A DNA stretch of 64,000 nt from Calycina herbarum (lineage: Eukaryota; Ascomycota; Leotiomycetes; Helotiales; Pezizellaceae): contig LLEY01000059.1 in NCBI GenBank assembly GCA_001414485.1, forward strand, positions 62,001 to 126,000. The letters run 5' to 3'. Below are positions 37,751-48,069 of this stretch, piece by piece; positions within the stretch are counted from its first letter, which is position 1, and each line of letters opens with the position of its first letter. Position numbers and translations under genes: made by a program. The notes beneath the pieces were generated by a model that was given only the letters and a program-made list of their open reading frames with translations, did no database searches and was not told the DNA's origin.

Positions 37751-39089
37751 ATGTGTGTTGTCTGTAACATAGTTGTACTTTAACCCGCGCGAGAGGGCTT
37801 TTTTGTATGCTTAGGTAAGCGAACGAGAACGAGCGCGTAGGCTTTTTTTCTTGTGTTACCAAAGATATTACGATGGGTTTTCTTTTATATTTGATGTGTG
37901 TTGAGGGTGACTGCTTTTCATCTGCAAAAGCAAGAGGATCCTTCAAGTGCCGCTGCTTTGCTTCGGGAAAAGAGGTAGAGGAGAGAATGTGCCTTTATTA
38001 TGATAGGGGCTTCGTGGAGTATTTAATGCCTCTCCTGCATGGTTCGTTCTCTCTCAATAAAATTCGACAGCGTGCGCAGAACCGCGTCCATTCTCTGGGA
38101 CTGGACTGTGTCGGGATTTGTTGGGAGGGATAGCTTGGTGGTTCTGTGCTTGACTATACTTGGAATCTACTCTTGAGATGTGGAGTGTGAGAGGTGGTTG
38201 TACAGGGGTAAATATGGGAGGGTTTAGTGTCGAATTATTTTTTGTTTTCAGATTTGTGGGTTTGATTTGGAGTTCTGGGTTAGAGACTTGATGTGAGAGC
38301 TGAGGGTTGTTGTTTATTTAGGGAGATTGAGAGTTGGATTAGTCTATGTGTTGGAAGGGTGTGGTAGAGGTGTAGTAGAGGAAGCAGCAGGTATAATCGA
38401 CGATACATCCTGGTACCTCGTGTATAAGGTTTTCCTTCTCTCTGTGGTTGGTTTATTTATAGGCAATCTTCGTCACAATGAAAAATGGACTTTCTTGGAT
38501 TTTCTTTGGAAGGGGAGGGGAGGGGAGGTGGGAGAGAGGGTTGTAAGTATCGAGTTGTATATGGGTTCCTCCTTTCACAGGTTTTGGTATTTGTGTCCCA
38601 CGGCGCTCCTCATACTTCCCAAACTATTTGCTCCTTCTCTCATTTCCCTTCAGCATAACAAAACTCTCTCGCAAAACCAATACTCAACCTCAAGTCCGAT
38701 GGAGGATAAAGCCTTGATGCGGGTACTGTTAGGTTCTTACATGCACTAGCAACCCAAAAGGCAGATTTTATGATTCGGAGACACAGCCAAGATTTGGATT
38801 TTTAAACTCTATGTAAGTCATTCGAGACTCGTTGTCCCGCTGATCTGGAGACTTTGTCGTCGGTAGCTTTCAAGAATCTGTAGGGTGCGGTTGGAAAGCG
38901 AGGGGCTTCTAGTGTCGATTTGTTTTTAGCTGTCGATTTTAGGGGCTTGATTTGAGTTTTGGTTCAAGATTTGAGAGAGGATAAATTTGATTGTTTTTAC
39001 ATCTTCTTCACGTTTGAAGCTGCTGCTTGGGATTGGCTGATGGCCTGTTTCTCTTTTCATGGCGGTCTAGTATTCTTTATTCACTACTA
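37751..39089. other. 3' flank of the GYF gene and intergenic DNA
   Basis: G/T-rich on the plus strand with no recognisable gene. Two stretches resemble each other loosely (about 38,229-38,300 and 38,914-38,985, both GTGTCGA...GATTT...TTTGATTTG), perhaps an old local duplication. Confidence 0.4.
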
Positions 39090-39138
39090 ACGTGGTTTAT
39101 CAGGACCTGGCGCATATCAGGACCTGGCGCACTTTTCC
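39090..39138 (+). repeat. Left terminal inverted repeat of the pogo-like element
   Basis: 49 bp starting ACGTGGTTTATCAGGACC. It pairs with 40,901-40,949 with two mismatches. Confidence 0.92.
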
Positions 39139-39195
39139 TTGGCATTCAACTTTGAATATTAATAAATTAACCACAACATATTAAATTAACTATAA

Positions 39196-40860
39196 CTACT
39201 TAGAATCCGAAGAATCAGACATATCTACATCTATTTGACAAGTTCGTACATTATGACCAGCTTTTCCGTAAGTGCTACAACGCCGTCTAGACGATTGCCC
39301 CTCCTTCTTATTACCCCCCTCCACACGTAAGTCGCGTCGTACTTGCTTGTTAACGTCCTTGTGAGTTAAAAGATCTTGGACTTCCTCTACTATAAGTGCC
39401 CCCCCTTGATATATACGAGTCTTTTTGGCTCTACGGCGTTTGCTTAAGGCTTCATTCGCTGCTCGAAGGGTACGTACTTCAGTAGACAACAAGGTCATCT
39501 TATAGGCTATTCGCTCTGTACCTTTTGCTAATGTAGCAACTGTCTCAAATAGTGGAGTTGGCGAGCTCCCCTAGTGACAGGTAATCCGTTTCTAAACAAG
39601 AGTCGATTATAAGAGCGCTTTAGTAGGGTTTGAGGGAGTCTAGGAGATCTAAGTATTGGAATTGGCAGTAGAGGGCCTTAGGGGAGTTGGAGTCTATAAC
39701 CTTACGTTAAGCTTTGAAAGTACTACTTGTGGGTTAAAAGGCACTAGGCCAGCTCTACGGAATCTAGCTTAAGCGTTCTAGACTGTTATTAATTCTTTAT
39801 ATACTGCTATAAAAGCTAAAAAGAACTCTACCTTTGTAATATAGTTAATATAGGCTTTAATAAACGTCTTAATCTGCTGACTATACGCTTGTTTTAATAT
39901 ACTAAAGCACCTAATATTAAGTAGTTAGGTTATATAGGATAAGTAGAGAGGTAGTCTAAGAGTTATAATGTTATATGCTTTGTAATACTCTTGAAATTCG
40001 GCTAATTTATAACTCTTATGCCTATCTAACACTAGTATTCGATATAGACCCTTTATACGACTAGTAGTATATTTATTAAAGTGTTTTAGCTATTCTAGAC
40101 CTGTCTCGTTGTTTGTCTATCTATTACTTATCGGTTTAATAACCTAGTTATATAGGAGGCCGCTGTCTGTATACTAATTTATAAGATGATTCTTCTCTTA
40201 GACGACTAAAAATAGAGGGATATCCTAACCCTTGCTATTGATATAAGCAATTACTATAGCCTATTCCCGATTGCCTAGCTAAACTGCCTTACCTCTGCTA
40301 CGTCGATCTATACGTGTAATAACTATTATAGAGCAAATCACACCTATTATAAAGCCTGTTTTGTCGAAGTTATAGAAATCGTAATCTAAAACGCTATATT
40401 TCGCCTTTATATTTTATATAAGTTATAACCACGTGCTAATTAGGTTAGGATCTTCGTATAAGGCTCTTTAGAAGTCGTAAACGCGATTAAAACGCGTCTT
40501 TAACTCTAGTTATTATTATATAAATCGATGTATCTAAAGCTTACTAACGCGTTTCTCTTTCTATAATTCGAGGATATAATTTGCTATATCTTCTATACTA
40601 GCTAGCTAGGGTGTAAACCCTCTAGAATCTAAGTTAAGTATATTCTAAAGAATTACTTCCTTCTTAAGTTGAGTTAATTTGATATTTACTAGCTGTCGTT
40701 CTAGGAGAGGAAGTTAACTGTTTATTCTATAGCGAAGGCTAGTTTTAGAGACTTTGTAGATTTTTATAGTAGTCTGACAACTAAGCTTTTTAGATGATCG
40801 GATAGCCTTAATAGCTAAGATGATTCGAGCTTCTTAAGTTTAAATTTCTATTAGTAGTTA
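39196..40860 (-). pseudogene. pogo/Fot1-like transposase remnant with C-terminal zinc knuckle
   Basis: Minus strand, domains in order. First a psq-type helix-turn-helix near 40,840-40,700 (EARIILAIKAIRSSKKLS, then KVSKTSLRYRI). Then the DDE catalytic core starting near 40,385 with YDFYNFDKTGF and I-D-R-R-S-R-G-K, followed by GNRE, a TAG where Trp is expected, then DIPLFLVV. A second catalytic segment lies near 40,030 (R-I-L-V-L-D-R-H-K). Last is an intact open frame 39,196-39,498 with a basic region (LSKRRRAKKTRIYQGG) and a zinc-knuckle-like end (C-S-T-Y-G-K-A-G-H-N-V-R-T-C, with the second Cys already changed to Tyr). Stops elsewhere are TAG/TAA at expected Trp/Gln codons, as RIP produces. 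The DDE spacing is that of fungal pogo elements. Confidence 0.85.
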
Positions 40861-40900
40861 TTAAGATAATACGTATTAAAATAATAAAGTAGAGAAGATA

Positions 40901-40949
40901 GGAAAAGTGCGCTAGGTCCTGATATACGCCAGGTCCTGATAAACCACGT
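40901..40949 (-). repeat. Right terminal inverted repeat of the pogo-like element
   Basis: Reverse complement of 39,090-39,138. Both mismatches are transitions. Confidence 0.92.
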
Positions 40950-40951
40950 TA

Positions 40952-41669
40952 TATACTCTAAATTCGCTATTTTCAATCTCTATAGTATGTTGAAAGAACT
41001 TAAGTCTTCTAAATAGCCTAGATTACTCTTATAATATAAATCTTATATAGATAAGTATAAAAAACATTATACTTCAGAAGTTTTCAAGACTTTGTTAAAA
41101 TAACTCAAGTATACTAAAGTGTCTAGGATAATTATATTAAATAGTTCTTACTTAGGTAAGTATTCGAAGCTTTATCTAAAGAAGTTAGTAAGGATAGTAG
41201 AGATGTAGACGGAGGTTTTGGACTTTGTGATTTGAGGGTTCTAAAGACGTTTGGGGGGTAAAATTGTACGGAATTGCCTCGCAGATTGAAGAATAGAATA
41301 TAGAATGGATAACTTTATGAAGCTGCTTCTGAGCTGTGAATATAAATGACGTTGGTGAGGTCTAGGATGAAGCTTTGGTAAAAAAAGCCGGGTGGAATCG
41401 GGATGACCGTAGTTCAGCCGGCGAGTTGAGCCGCTGACGCAACTTCCTTGGATCTGGAGCACGCGAGAAGACCCGCAATGCCTTTGGACCTTGGAATATC
41501 AGTTGTCACTTCACTTGTGAGTAGCACAAGATCTCCTTCCTCCCCAAAAAACATCAACGATACAATCCACACACTTCAGATCCTCCTCTACAGTACGTCC
41601 ATACAACCCAAGAGCTATTCGCATACATACTGATCTTATCAGCTACCTCTCTCTCTCTCTCTGCCCAAC
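40952..41669. other. AT-rich relic then promoter region of the OM14-like gene
   Basis: 40,952-41,210 is TA-rich and CA-poor like RIPed DNA, suggesting the transposon landed in or spread mutation into an older repeat. From about 41,220 composition is normal, with a CTCTCTCTCTCTCT pyrimidine tract at about 41,648-41,661 just upstream of the start codon. Confidence 0.45.
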
Positions 41670-42412
41670 ATGTCGTACGCAGCAGCAGCAGCTTCAGGCC
41701 CAGAGCAATCACCCGAGGAGGTATGTACAAGTCCCTTCTCTTCCCCCACGAATACGATTGTATCCAAAAGCTCCAGACCACAGCCACAAGCTCTGAGTCT
41801 TCTTCGTGATACTGCTGCCCTCAAAGCACCGCGCAACAAGCTCCCTTCCGTTTGCATAGCTAATACCTCCACAGAAGCGGGCCCCACCACCACCAGAAAT
41901 CGAAAACACAGAATCCATCAGCACCTCCTCCCTCGTCGACGTCGACTCCGAATCCGTCCACACCGTCCCTTCAGACTTCACCTCCCAATCCATCAAAACC
42001 GACACCCAAGCCGACCGTCTCGAGCGCGAAGCTATCTCCGCCGAAGAACACGCCAAGGCCGAGGTCGAGAAGGCCTCAAAGGAAGCCAGCAAGAAGGCAA
42101 AGGACGCAAAAGCCAAGGGAAAGAAGGCCGTCAACAACTTCGAAGCGAATAGCGATAACCCTGTTTTCATCGGAAATGCCATTGCGGTTGTGGGACTGAG
42201 TGCTGGTCTGGGATTTGGCGCTTATAGAAAGTATGCTGCGGGTGAGTTGACGTGGAAGGTTGTTGGTGCTTGGGCGGGGGTTGTGGGTTTGTTTGCTGCG
42301 GGGGATTTTTACTTGAGCCAGTGAGTTGTTTCCTTGTTTCCTTGATATGTGGAGTGATGATGCTAATTCATTTTCTAGATACCTGTTCAAGAACAAGTAC
42401 CCAAAGAAGTAA
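41670..42412 (+). CDS. OM14 C-terminal-domain-like mitochondrial outer membrane protein
   Basis: Three exons: 41,670-41,720, 41,875-42,320 and 42,379-42,412. These total 531 nt and 176 residues; introns are GTATGT...ACAG and GTGAGT...CTAG. The N-terminus MSYAAAAASGPEQSPEE and the T-V-P-S-D-F block (residues 47-52) are the typical start of a fungal family formerly annotated as DUF5353 and now as the OM14 C-terminal domain. A charged Ala/Lys/Glu helix (about 60-108) is followed by two hydrophobic segments (about 113-135 and 143-166) and a basic end (FKNKYPKK). In yeast, OM14 is an outer-membrane protein that receives nascent-chain complexes at mitochondria. That role is inferred here from family, not from sequence identity. 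Confidence 0.82.
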
Positions 42413-42744
42413 ACGGGTCGAGATACGATATGATGGGAGTCTACTTTTCCGGTTGGCGCATGTGCGATTGTTTGGTTATGCGCATGGGGGTGTTTTTCCT
42501 TTTTTTCTGCTTCGGACACTCAGCTCTTGAACTTGTATCGATACGCCTTTTTTCCTTCTTGAAGCGGTTCTTCATTGGAGGCGATCGACATAATTACAGA
42601 ATCCAATTCATAAACTCCAGGGTCCGTCCCAATCTTCTGTTGCGCGAATGTTTCTACACTCTATGGTCCACACTTCTTTTTCTTTCCCTCAAACACGCAT
42701 TTCCAGACGTAGAAAAACAGAAACTCCTTCTCCAAGAATCCCCT
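42413..42744. other. Convergent 3' region
   Basis: 332 bp between the 3' ends of two convergent genes. No gene or clear terminator motif is seen. Confidence 0.4.
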
Positions 42745-43470
42745 TCAATCATCAAAGACAACCAAAATTCCCACCCCCACGCCCCTCAACCCCTTCTCCA
42801 ACCTCCTCCTCTCCTCACTACAAGCCCCATACCCTTTCATCTTACAAAATCTTTCCACCTCCCACTCCTCCTCAAATACGTAAGCATTAGCTCCATTATA
42901 TCTATCCAACAACCTACTTCTCTCATTCAACTCCTCCCCACTTAATTTTTTCTTTCCTTCCTTTTCATCTTCGTCGTCCGAGTCGAGAGATGACCAGTCA
43001 GATAGACTCTTGGCTCGAGCTCGTTGGTGGTCGTATCCTCTTGCCTCCTGCTCTGGCTCTTCTATGAAGATGTATTCGTCGTGGCCGTACGTCCGGGAGG
43101 AGAGGTGGTAGATGGTTGTCAAAAGTAAGAAAACGAAGAGGGGGAGGAGGAGGAGGTGAAGTGGGAAGTGGCTTGAGTTGCGTTCATTGACTTGATGTTT
43201 GTGGTGGAAGGGTCGGCTGTGGTTGGGTTGGCTGGTCTGGATGTGGTGGATTTGTTGGTCTGGGTGGAGGGATAGGGTGTCGTATCCTGGTGGATAGATG
43301 GTGAGGGTTGGGACGCCGGGCGTGATGGAATTGAGGTTTGAGTCTCGACCGGTTGTGTGGGTTGGGTCGAGGTTGAGTTGTGCTAAAATGGTTGCGAGGG
43401 TTGGGGGTGAGATGAAGGGGGGTTGGCAGGGAGGCGGGAGGAGTCCCAGATGGTGTGGGAGAGGTGCCAT
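42745..43470 (-). CDS. Single-pass membrane protein, unknown function
   Basis: 241 residues from the ATG at 43,470 (MAPLPHHLGLLPPPCQPP). The frame is open upstream to 43,686, but the residues there are not protein-like, so I choose the inner start. Residues 1-100 are Pro/His/Thr-rich. A strong transmembrane helix lies at about 102-123 (FPLHLLLLPLFVFLLLTTIY). The following segment is charged, with an acidic Ser/Asp block (SLSDWSSLDSDDEDE, about 160-174) and a basic KKK. No signal peptide, enzyme motif or family is recognised. The gene is convergent with the OM14-like gene. The topology could place the acidic C-terminal part in the cytosol; that is a guess. Confidence 0.68.
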   Translation of the reverse strand: MAPLPHHLGLLPPPCQPPFISPPTLATILAQLNLDPTHTTGRDSNLNSITPGVPTLTIYPPGYDTLSLHPDQQIHHIQTSQPNHSRPFHHKHQVNERNSSHFPLHLLLLPLFVFLLLTTIYHLSSRTYGHDEYIFIEEPEQEARGYDHQRARAKSLSDWSSLDSDDEDEKEGKKKLSGEELNERSRLLDRYNGANAYVFEEEWEVERFCKMKGYGACSEERRRLEKGLRGVGVGILVVFDD

Positions 43471-46087
43471 TTTTGGTGATTGTTGGTTGATGTTTGTGAC
43501 CTTGGTCTCTCTGTGAGTTTTTGGGGGATTGTGGGTGTGGGAGAGAGACTTACGATTGCAAGGCTTTATCTGCGGGAGAGGAAGAAAGCTCTCCCTTTGG
43601 GGTTTTTCTATACCAAGTGACTCTTCTTCGTTGCGTAGGTGCGTAAATCCTTCACGTAACGCTTTTTTCAATCGGTGTTTCGTCATGACTTTAGTTTGCT
43701 GTCATTATGTTTTGCTAGTATGGGCCGGGCTTTGATAGGTGTGGGTTAGTGAGTTTTAGTTGGTGGGTTGGTTTGAGGCTCCAAATACGCGGTCAGAAGT
43801 TGTAATTTTGCCTGGCACCAGGACGAACAATCTTGTATGAAATATCAGAAAGTCAATGCTAGTTGATAGTTTGCATTTTGTGCGAATAATCAAGTGGGGG
43901 GAGGAATTCTCCAAACCAGATTCCGCATAATACTTTGAAGATACCAAAACCTGGAAAGGATGGCCTAGCAGAAGTGAAATTAAACTTCTAATTAAGCTTC
44001 TAAAAAGTGTTTTCTAAAGTAAAAGTCGTAGCTTGAGTGAGAAGCTTTATTATTGGATATATTTTTAGAGAGGGGGGGGAATAGTTTTTTCAGCGACCAC
44101 TTCGATTCTATGCATATTAGGATTGCTCTCAGTTTAAGAAGCTTACAAGATAGAAAGTTCATAATACACTTTCATTTAACTCTCTTAGATTCCGCAATTT
44201 TCAAAGTCTTTGGAAGGTCTAAAAATGGAAATCTTTGTTTCTTTATTCTACACCGGATCTTAGCAACTCCTCGTTTACCTTATGGAACTACTTACAGAGT
44301 GCTCTTGAGTCAAGGATTTTAGGATACATCTCCCTCAGATAGTCTTTCTCCGCATTGTTCCTTGTTCAAATCCAAGCGTTGACTACTCGATCCTTTCTTT
44401 GATAGATTCGATAAGTTTGTCAAATTGGGTTCAGAATTCAAAACTGGGGAGGGCAATTTAAACAAAAAGAAATTGGAAAAAGGGTCACTTCTTAAGCTGG
44501 AAGGAAGAAAAGTCTACTATAAATGAATTCTAAGAGAGAGAATAACCAGATAAACGAGAAGACTTTAGTAAAGAAAAGGCTTGAAACAAAAGCTTTAGAG
44601 ATTTTCAATAGCCTTGAAATAACTAGTGAAGTAAGGATTAGAGAGGTAATAACGAGAGATGCAGATGAAGAAGGGATATTGATAATTTAAACCAGAAAGA
44701 TATAGAAAATCAGGTTATAAATAAAATTCCCCCGTTTTCCCTTTTTGTTGACTCGCTCTTATTTTAAGAAATGATTGTTCTAAATCATTTAGGTAACGAG
44801 GGCTTACTATTCTAAAGCTTTAACGGAATTTAACTCACTACTTCGCATAAGTTAGTTGATAGAGGCCAAAATACTCGAGGAAATTCAAGTGAGTATCCTC
44901 AACATGCTCGATTGAGAAAGCGACAAGTTCTCCCGTAGATATATATATTTAAAAAAAGAGTCTAGTCGTTTTCAACTATTATCCAGTAGCTCTAAGCTAT
45001 TCAAAGTGGACAGAGATGCTGCATACATTTAGTCTAGCGTTCGTAGATTAATTGTCACAAGCCTCGAGCTGGATTTGACGAACAGAAGAGTTATGGAATG
45101 ACTCAAGCATGGTTTTTTATTTAGAATATGATGGAAAAGAGTATTCTCTCAACTTTCTAACAATTTCCGACCGTGTAAAATAGATAGGGGACCTCTTAAT
45201 CTGAAATCTAAACGAGACTTATACTAGAAATTAACAACCATTTCACCAATACTTGACGTAAGCTCTTCGGAGTTGATAAAAGGAACATCGGAAGTACTTA
45301 AGAGCAAGGAAATAGTATAAAAGTAATAGAATTCATCGATATAGACGTTGATTCTCCTCTCCAATCCTCTCAATATCAACACTTCAAATTTCCGGATGAT
45401 CTGAGGCGATTTAAGAAAACTTTCTCCGATAAAATAATTATCAATCATAATTCTAAGACTTTCTACAAGTCCATTTAATACTACACGTGGTTGAAGTGAA
45501 ATTTGTCTGGGGCCAGCCTGGTGTGGCGCAGGTGGCGTGGATTGCTGCCTTACCAGTTTTGGTGGTCGCGGCTTTCTGCCTTAGATTTGTATGGTCGCGG
45601 AGAAGTTGCCGCGACCACCAAAAACCTCGCGTCCATACAAAATATGTTGATGCACGATTGCTTATTCAGCGAGTTTCCTCAACCACCAAAAATGCCGCGA
45701 CCACACAAATTCGTCACGACTCCACGATGTTTTGAGTCATGCGATACTGAAAAAATATTTAAACCACCCTATTTCAAGAAGGCGCTTTAAATATAAAGTC
45801 TGTCTTATTCGATTTTGATTTGACAATTCCAAACCACCTCCGATTCCAGTGAGGACAGCCGTAGGTCAAGCCTCAAGATAGAAAATTTGCTGCCAAATTT
45901 GATATATATTGGTGACAAAGACAACCTAAGTTGGTTTGGGGGGAGGGGGGTAGATACAGCTTTCCCATTGTCTCAAAGCCACGTGTTCTACTCGTCAGGT
46001 CTTCCTTTTTATTTTCACTCGCCCAACACAATTCATATATCGCTGGTTCCTTTCGTAACTCAGCGAAAATGTTCTAATGTAGCTCAA
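43471..46087. other. Long AT-rich relic region without genes
   Basis: 43,471-43,970 is ordinary promoter-like DNA. 43,975-45,475 is AT-rich, poor in CA/TG and dense in TAA/TAG, like the RIPed nest, and probably derives from a repeat family not otherwise represented here. 45,480-45,740 returns abruptly to GC-rich DNA with palindromes (see the repeat at 45,557). 45,740-46,087 shows nothing definite. Confidence 0.45.
45557..45711. repeat. Fold-back cluster of GGTGGTCGCGGC inverted repeats
   Basis: A perfect 16-bp inverted repeat (45,557-45,572 with 45,608-45,623) encloses a second pair (45,585-45,600 with 45,695-45,710, 15 of 16 matching). A further partial copy lies near 45,682-45,704. The shared word is TGGTCGCGG / CCGCGACCA, five occurrences in about 150 bp. 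It could be the end of a small non-autonomous DNA element or a binding-site cluster; no target duplication was found. Confidence 0.6.
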
Positions 46088-46588
46088 TCATTTTAATATA
46101 ATATCGTCCAGCTCTCCACTAAGCTTCCCAACCGCCCTCACTGCTTCTCCGACCATCAAACCTTGAACATAGCACTCGCCAACGAGGCTCCATGATCCAT
46201 CCAGCTCGTAGCGCCCACACATATTCTTCTGTCTCAAGTGGAACGGAACATCAGCGCCGAGCAGAATGTGCACCGCGTCTCCTATTTCTGTAGCCGTAGG
46301 TCCAACGCCGAAGAACCCATTCTCAGTAATGAAGAACTTTCGTCCATGGCAAATTGTTGCCACGGTCTTAGCGAAGCGATCCGCATCTCCTTGGTTTCCA
46401 CCCTGGGACTTAAGCTCCTCGATCCGATTAAGCAGTCCCATCTTGCGTTCAAGGTAATCTCCCGGGTCCTCATCTGCAGCAAAGCCTTCGCCCTGGTCGT
46501 AATCCTTCTGAAGTTGCCTTATTTGATATGCCGCAAAATCGGCATCGGGATTGAATACACGGCTACCCCTAAATTTCAGCTCCGGACC
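46088..46588 (-). pseudogene. HET-domain (heterokaryon incompatibility) protein, C-terminal remnant
   Basis: A minus-strand frame is open from 46,588 to the TGA at 46,088. It reads as the typical C-terminal end of fungal HET proteins of the het-6 OR type: GRKFFITENGFFGVGP, then I-G-D-A-V-H-I-L-L-G, V-P-F-H-L-R, and L-V-G-E-C-Y-V-Q-G-L-M-x-G-E-A. Upstream, similar-looking pieces continue in another frame to about 46,815 (SGLINEVKVKKSPQINEPEG), then stops. No HET domain itself is found to the right of 47,100, so the gene is truncated and frame-broken. Intact members trigger cell death when incompatible hyphae fuse; this copy should not. Confidence 0.7.
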
Positions 46589-48069
46589 TCACATTTTGCT
46601 TTTGTGTATCAACATCCTTATAGCATGATACTTCACTGCCGATTTTTTGAAGCCAGAAATCTTCGATTGCGAAAGGGTCATCTCCGATGTTGTATGTCTT
46701 CCCCTCCCTCTGGCTCATTTATCTGTGGAGACTTCTTTACCTTGACCTCGTTGATGAGGCCAGATAACTTTTCCGATCCACGTCTTCTGGAAGCCCGGAA
46801 AGCTTTAAAATAATCGTAGTACGCCTTTCATAGCGTTGCTATGTAGATGATAAGTAAATATCTTTGTCAGATGACGAGATTCTAATCGTAGAAGTTTTCG
46901 ACGTGGTTTGAGTAATAGCTGTAGCATTAAAACTGGGGCCGTGAGAGCATAAGGATTTCCTATTGGCTCAGGCCACGTGCTATTCAACCCCTTTATGGTG
47001 TTCTTTTTTCGACCATCGCCAACACCTCTCCCTTCTACAGTGTTTAGAACATTTCTCAATAGGAGCCTCGTTCTTAGAAAGTCTTCCGCATCTGCCATGG
47101 TGCATCATTCTTTTTCCAAACCCGGTCCCTCGACTCACCCTATTGGACTCCTTTCCAATCCTTCCAGGGCGGGAATCCTCCAGTAATTACCACCAAATGC
47201 AACCAACCAACCAACTAAATGTACTACCCCACAAAGATGCCACAAAGGTTTCGAAACCCTTCCTGTGTTAACACGCCACGAGAGAATTTCCCAAACCATG
47301 CTGACAGCCCAATAAGGCCACTGTCACGACCCTAATCCTCCTTCCCCGCAATCGACTGTCGACCCGTATACACCTTGTTGCTTAATTTCTCTCGGGTATG
47401 TAAGTCATTCCCATACCCGTCTATTCCTTCCAGATATCTAGATGGGTAGCAAAGGTTATTGGCAAATCACTCATCATGGGAACCTGTGTTTTGGGTTCTC
47501 GTATTTCGGCATTCAAATGCATCCTCATTGTCTCGCGTGGCTACAAGCACTCACTAAACAAACTATCATCTCATTTGGGATCATTATATTTTGGTCTCAT
47601 TTCACAGCCTGAGAGACTAGCTTCCACTTTCTGGCTGATATTGAAAAACTGGATGGACCTTCTAAAAATGGATTCGTTCGCTCCGCACACGGGTACAACC
47701 TGCTCAGCTCTCATGGAGGACATACCATTGACCTCCCACGAAAAATAAGCTTTTTGTGTAACCTTGTTTGCCAATGCAGATCTCCGCATCCTACAGGCTG
47801 ACAGGAAGTAACCATGTGTTTAAAGTTGGCTTATTCAGGCATTCCTTCCTGCTGCGGACTCAGAATGAGGCTCTAAGGATTTCAAGAACGCAAGATTCCA
47901 TGCGAAGGACAAGGAATAATTTCCACCTATATATGAGGCCATTCCCCTGAGTATGGACTTTCTCTCAGCACCAGCAACTACTACTACATTCATTCACTCT
48001 CCTTTTATACATTCTTTATTGTCATTTTTCCTCTTCGATTTACTTTGATCTTCTTTCGATACTCTCAAA
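46589..48069. other. HET remnants and promoter region of the chitosanase
   Basis: 46,589-46,815 holds broken pieces of the HET gene. A 97-codon minus-strand frame at 46,805-47,098 starts with ATG but has no recognisable domain. 47,100-48,069 is the upstream region of the chitosanase. A TTTTATAC TATA-like site stands near 48,004, about 65 bases before the start codon, which has an A-rich context (CTCAAAATGC). Confidence 0.45.

Larger units (their letters stand above)
39090..40949 (-). mobile_element. pogo/Fot1-type Tc1-mariner DNA transposon, complete but RIP-inactivated
   Basis: 1,860 bp with 49-bp terminal inverted repeats (39,090-39,138 and 40,901-40,949, two mismatches), flanked on both sides by the dinucleotide TA (39,088-39,089 and 40,950-40,951), the target site of this superfamily. 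Each inverted repeat contains the unit ATCAGGACCTGGCGCA twice, probably paired transposase binding sites. The interior encodes, on the minus strand, a recognisable but stop-ridden transposase. The last 100 codons are still open. Confidence 0.92.
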
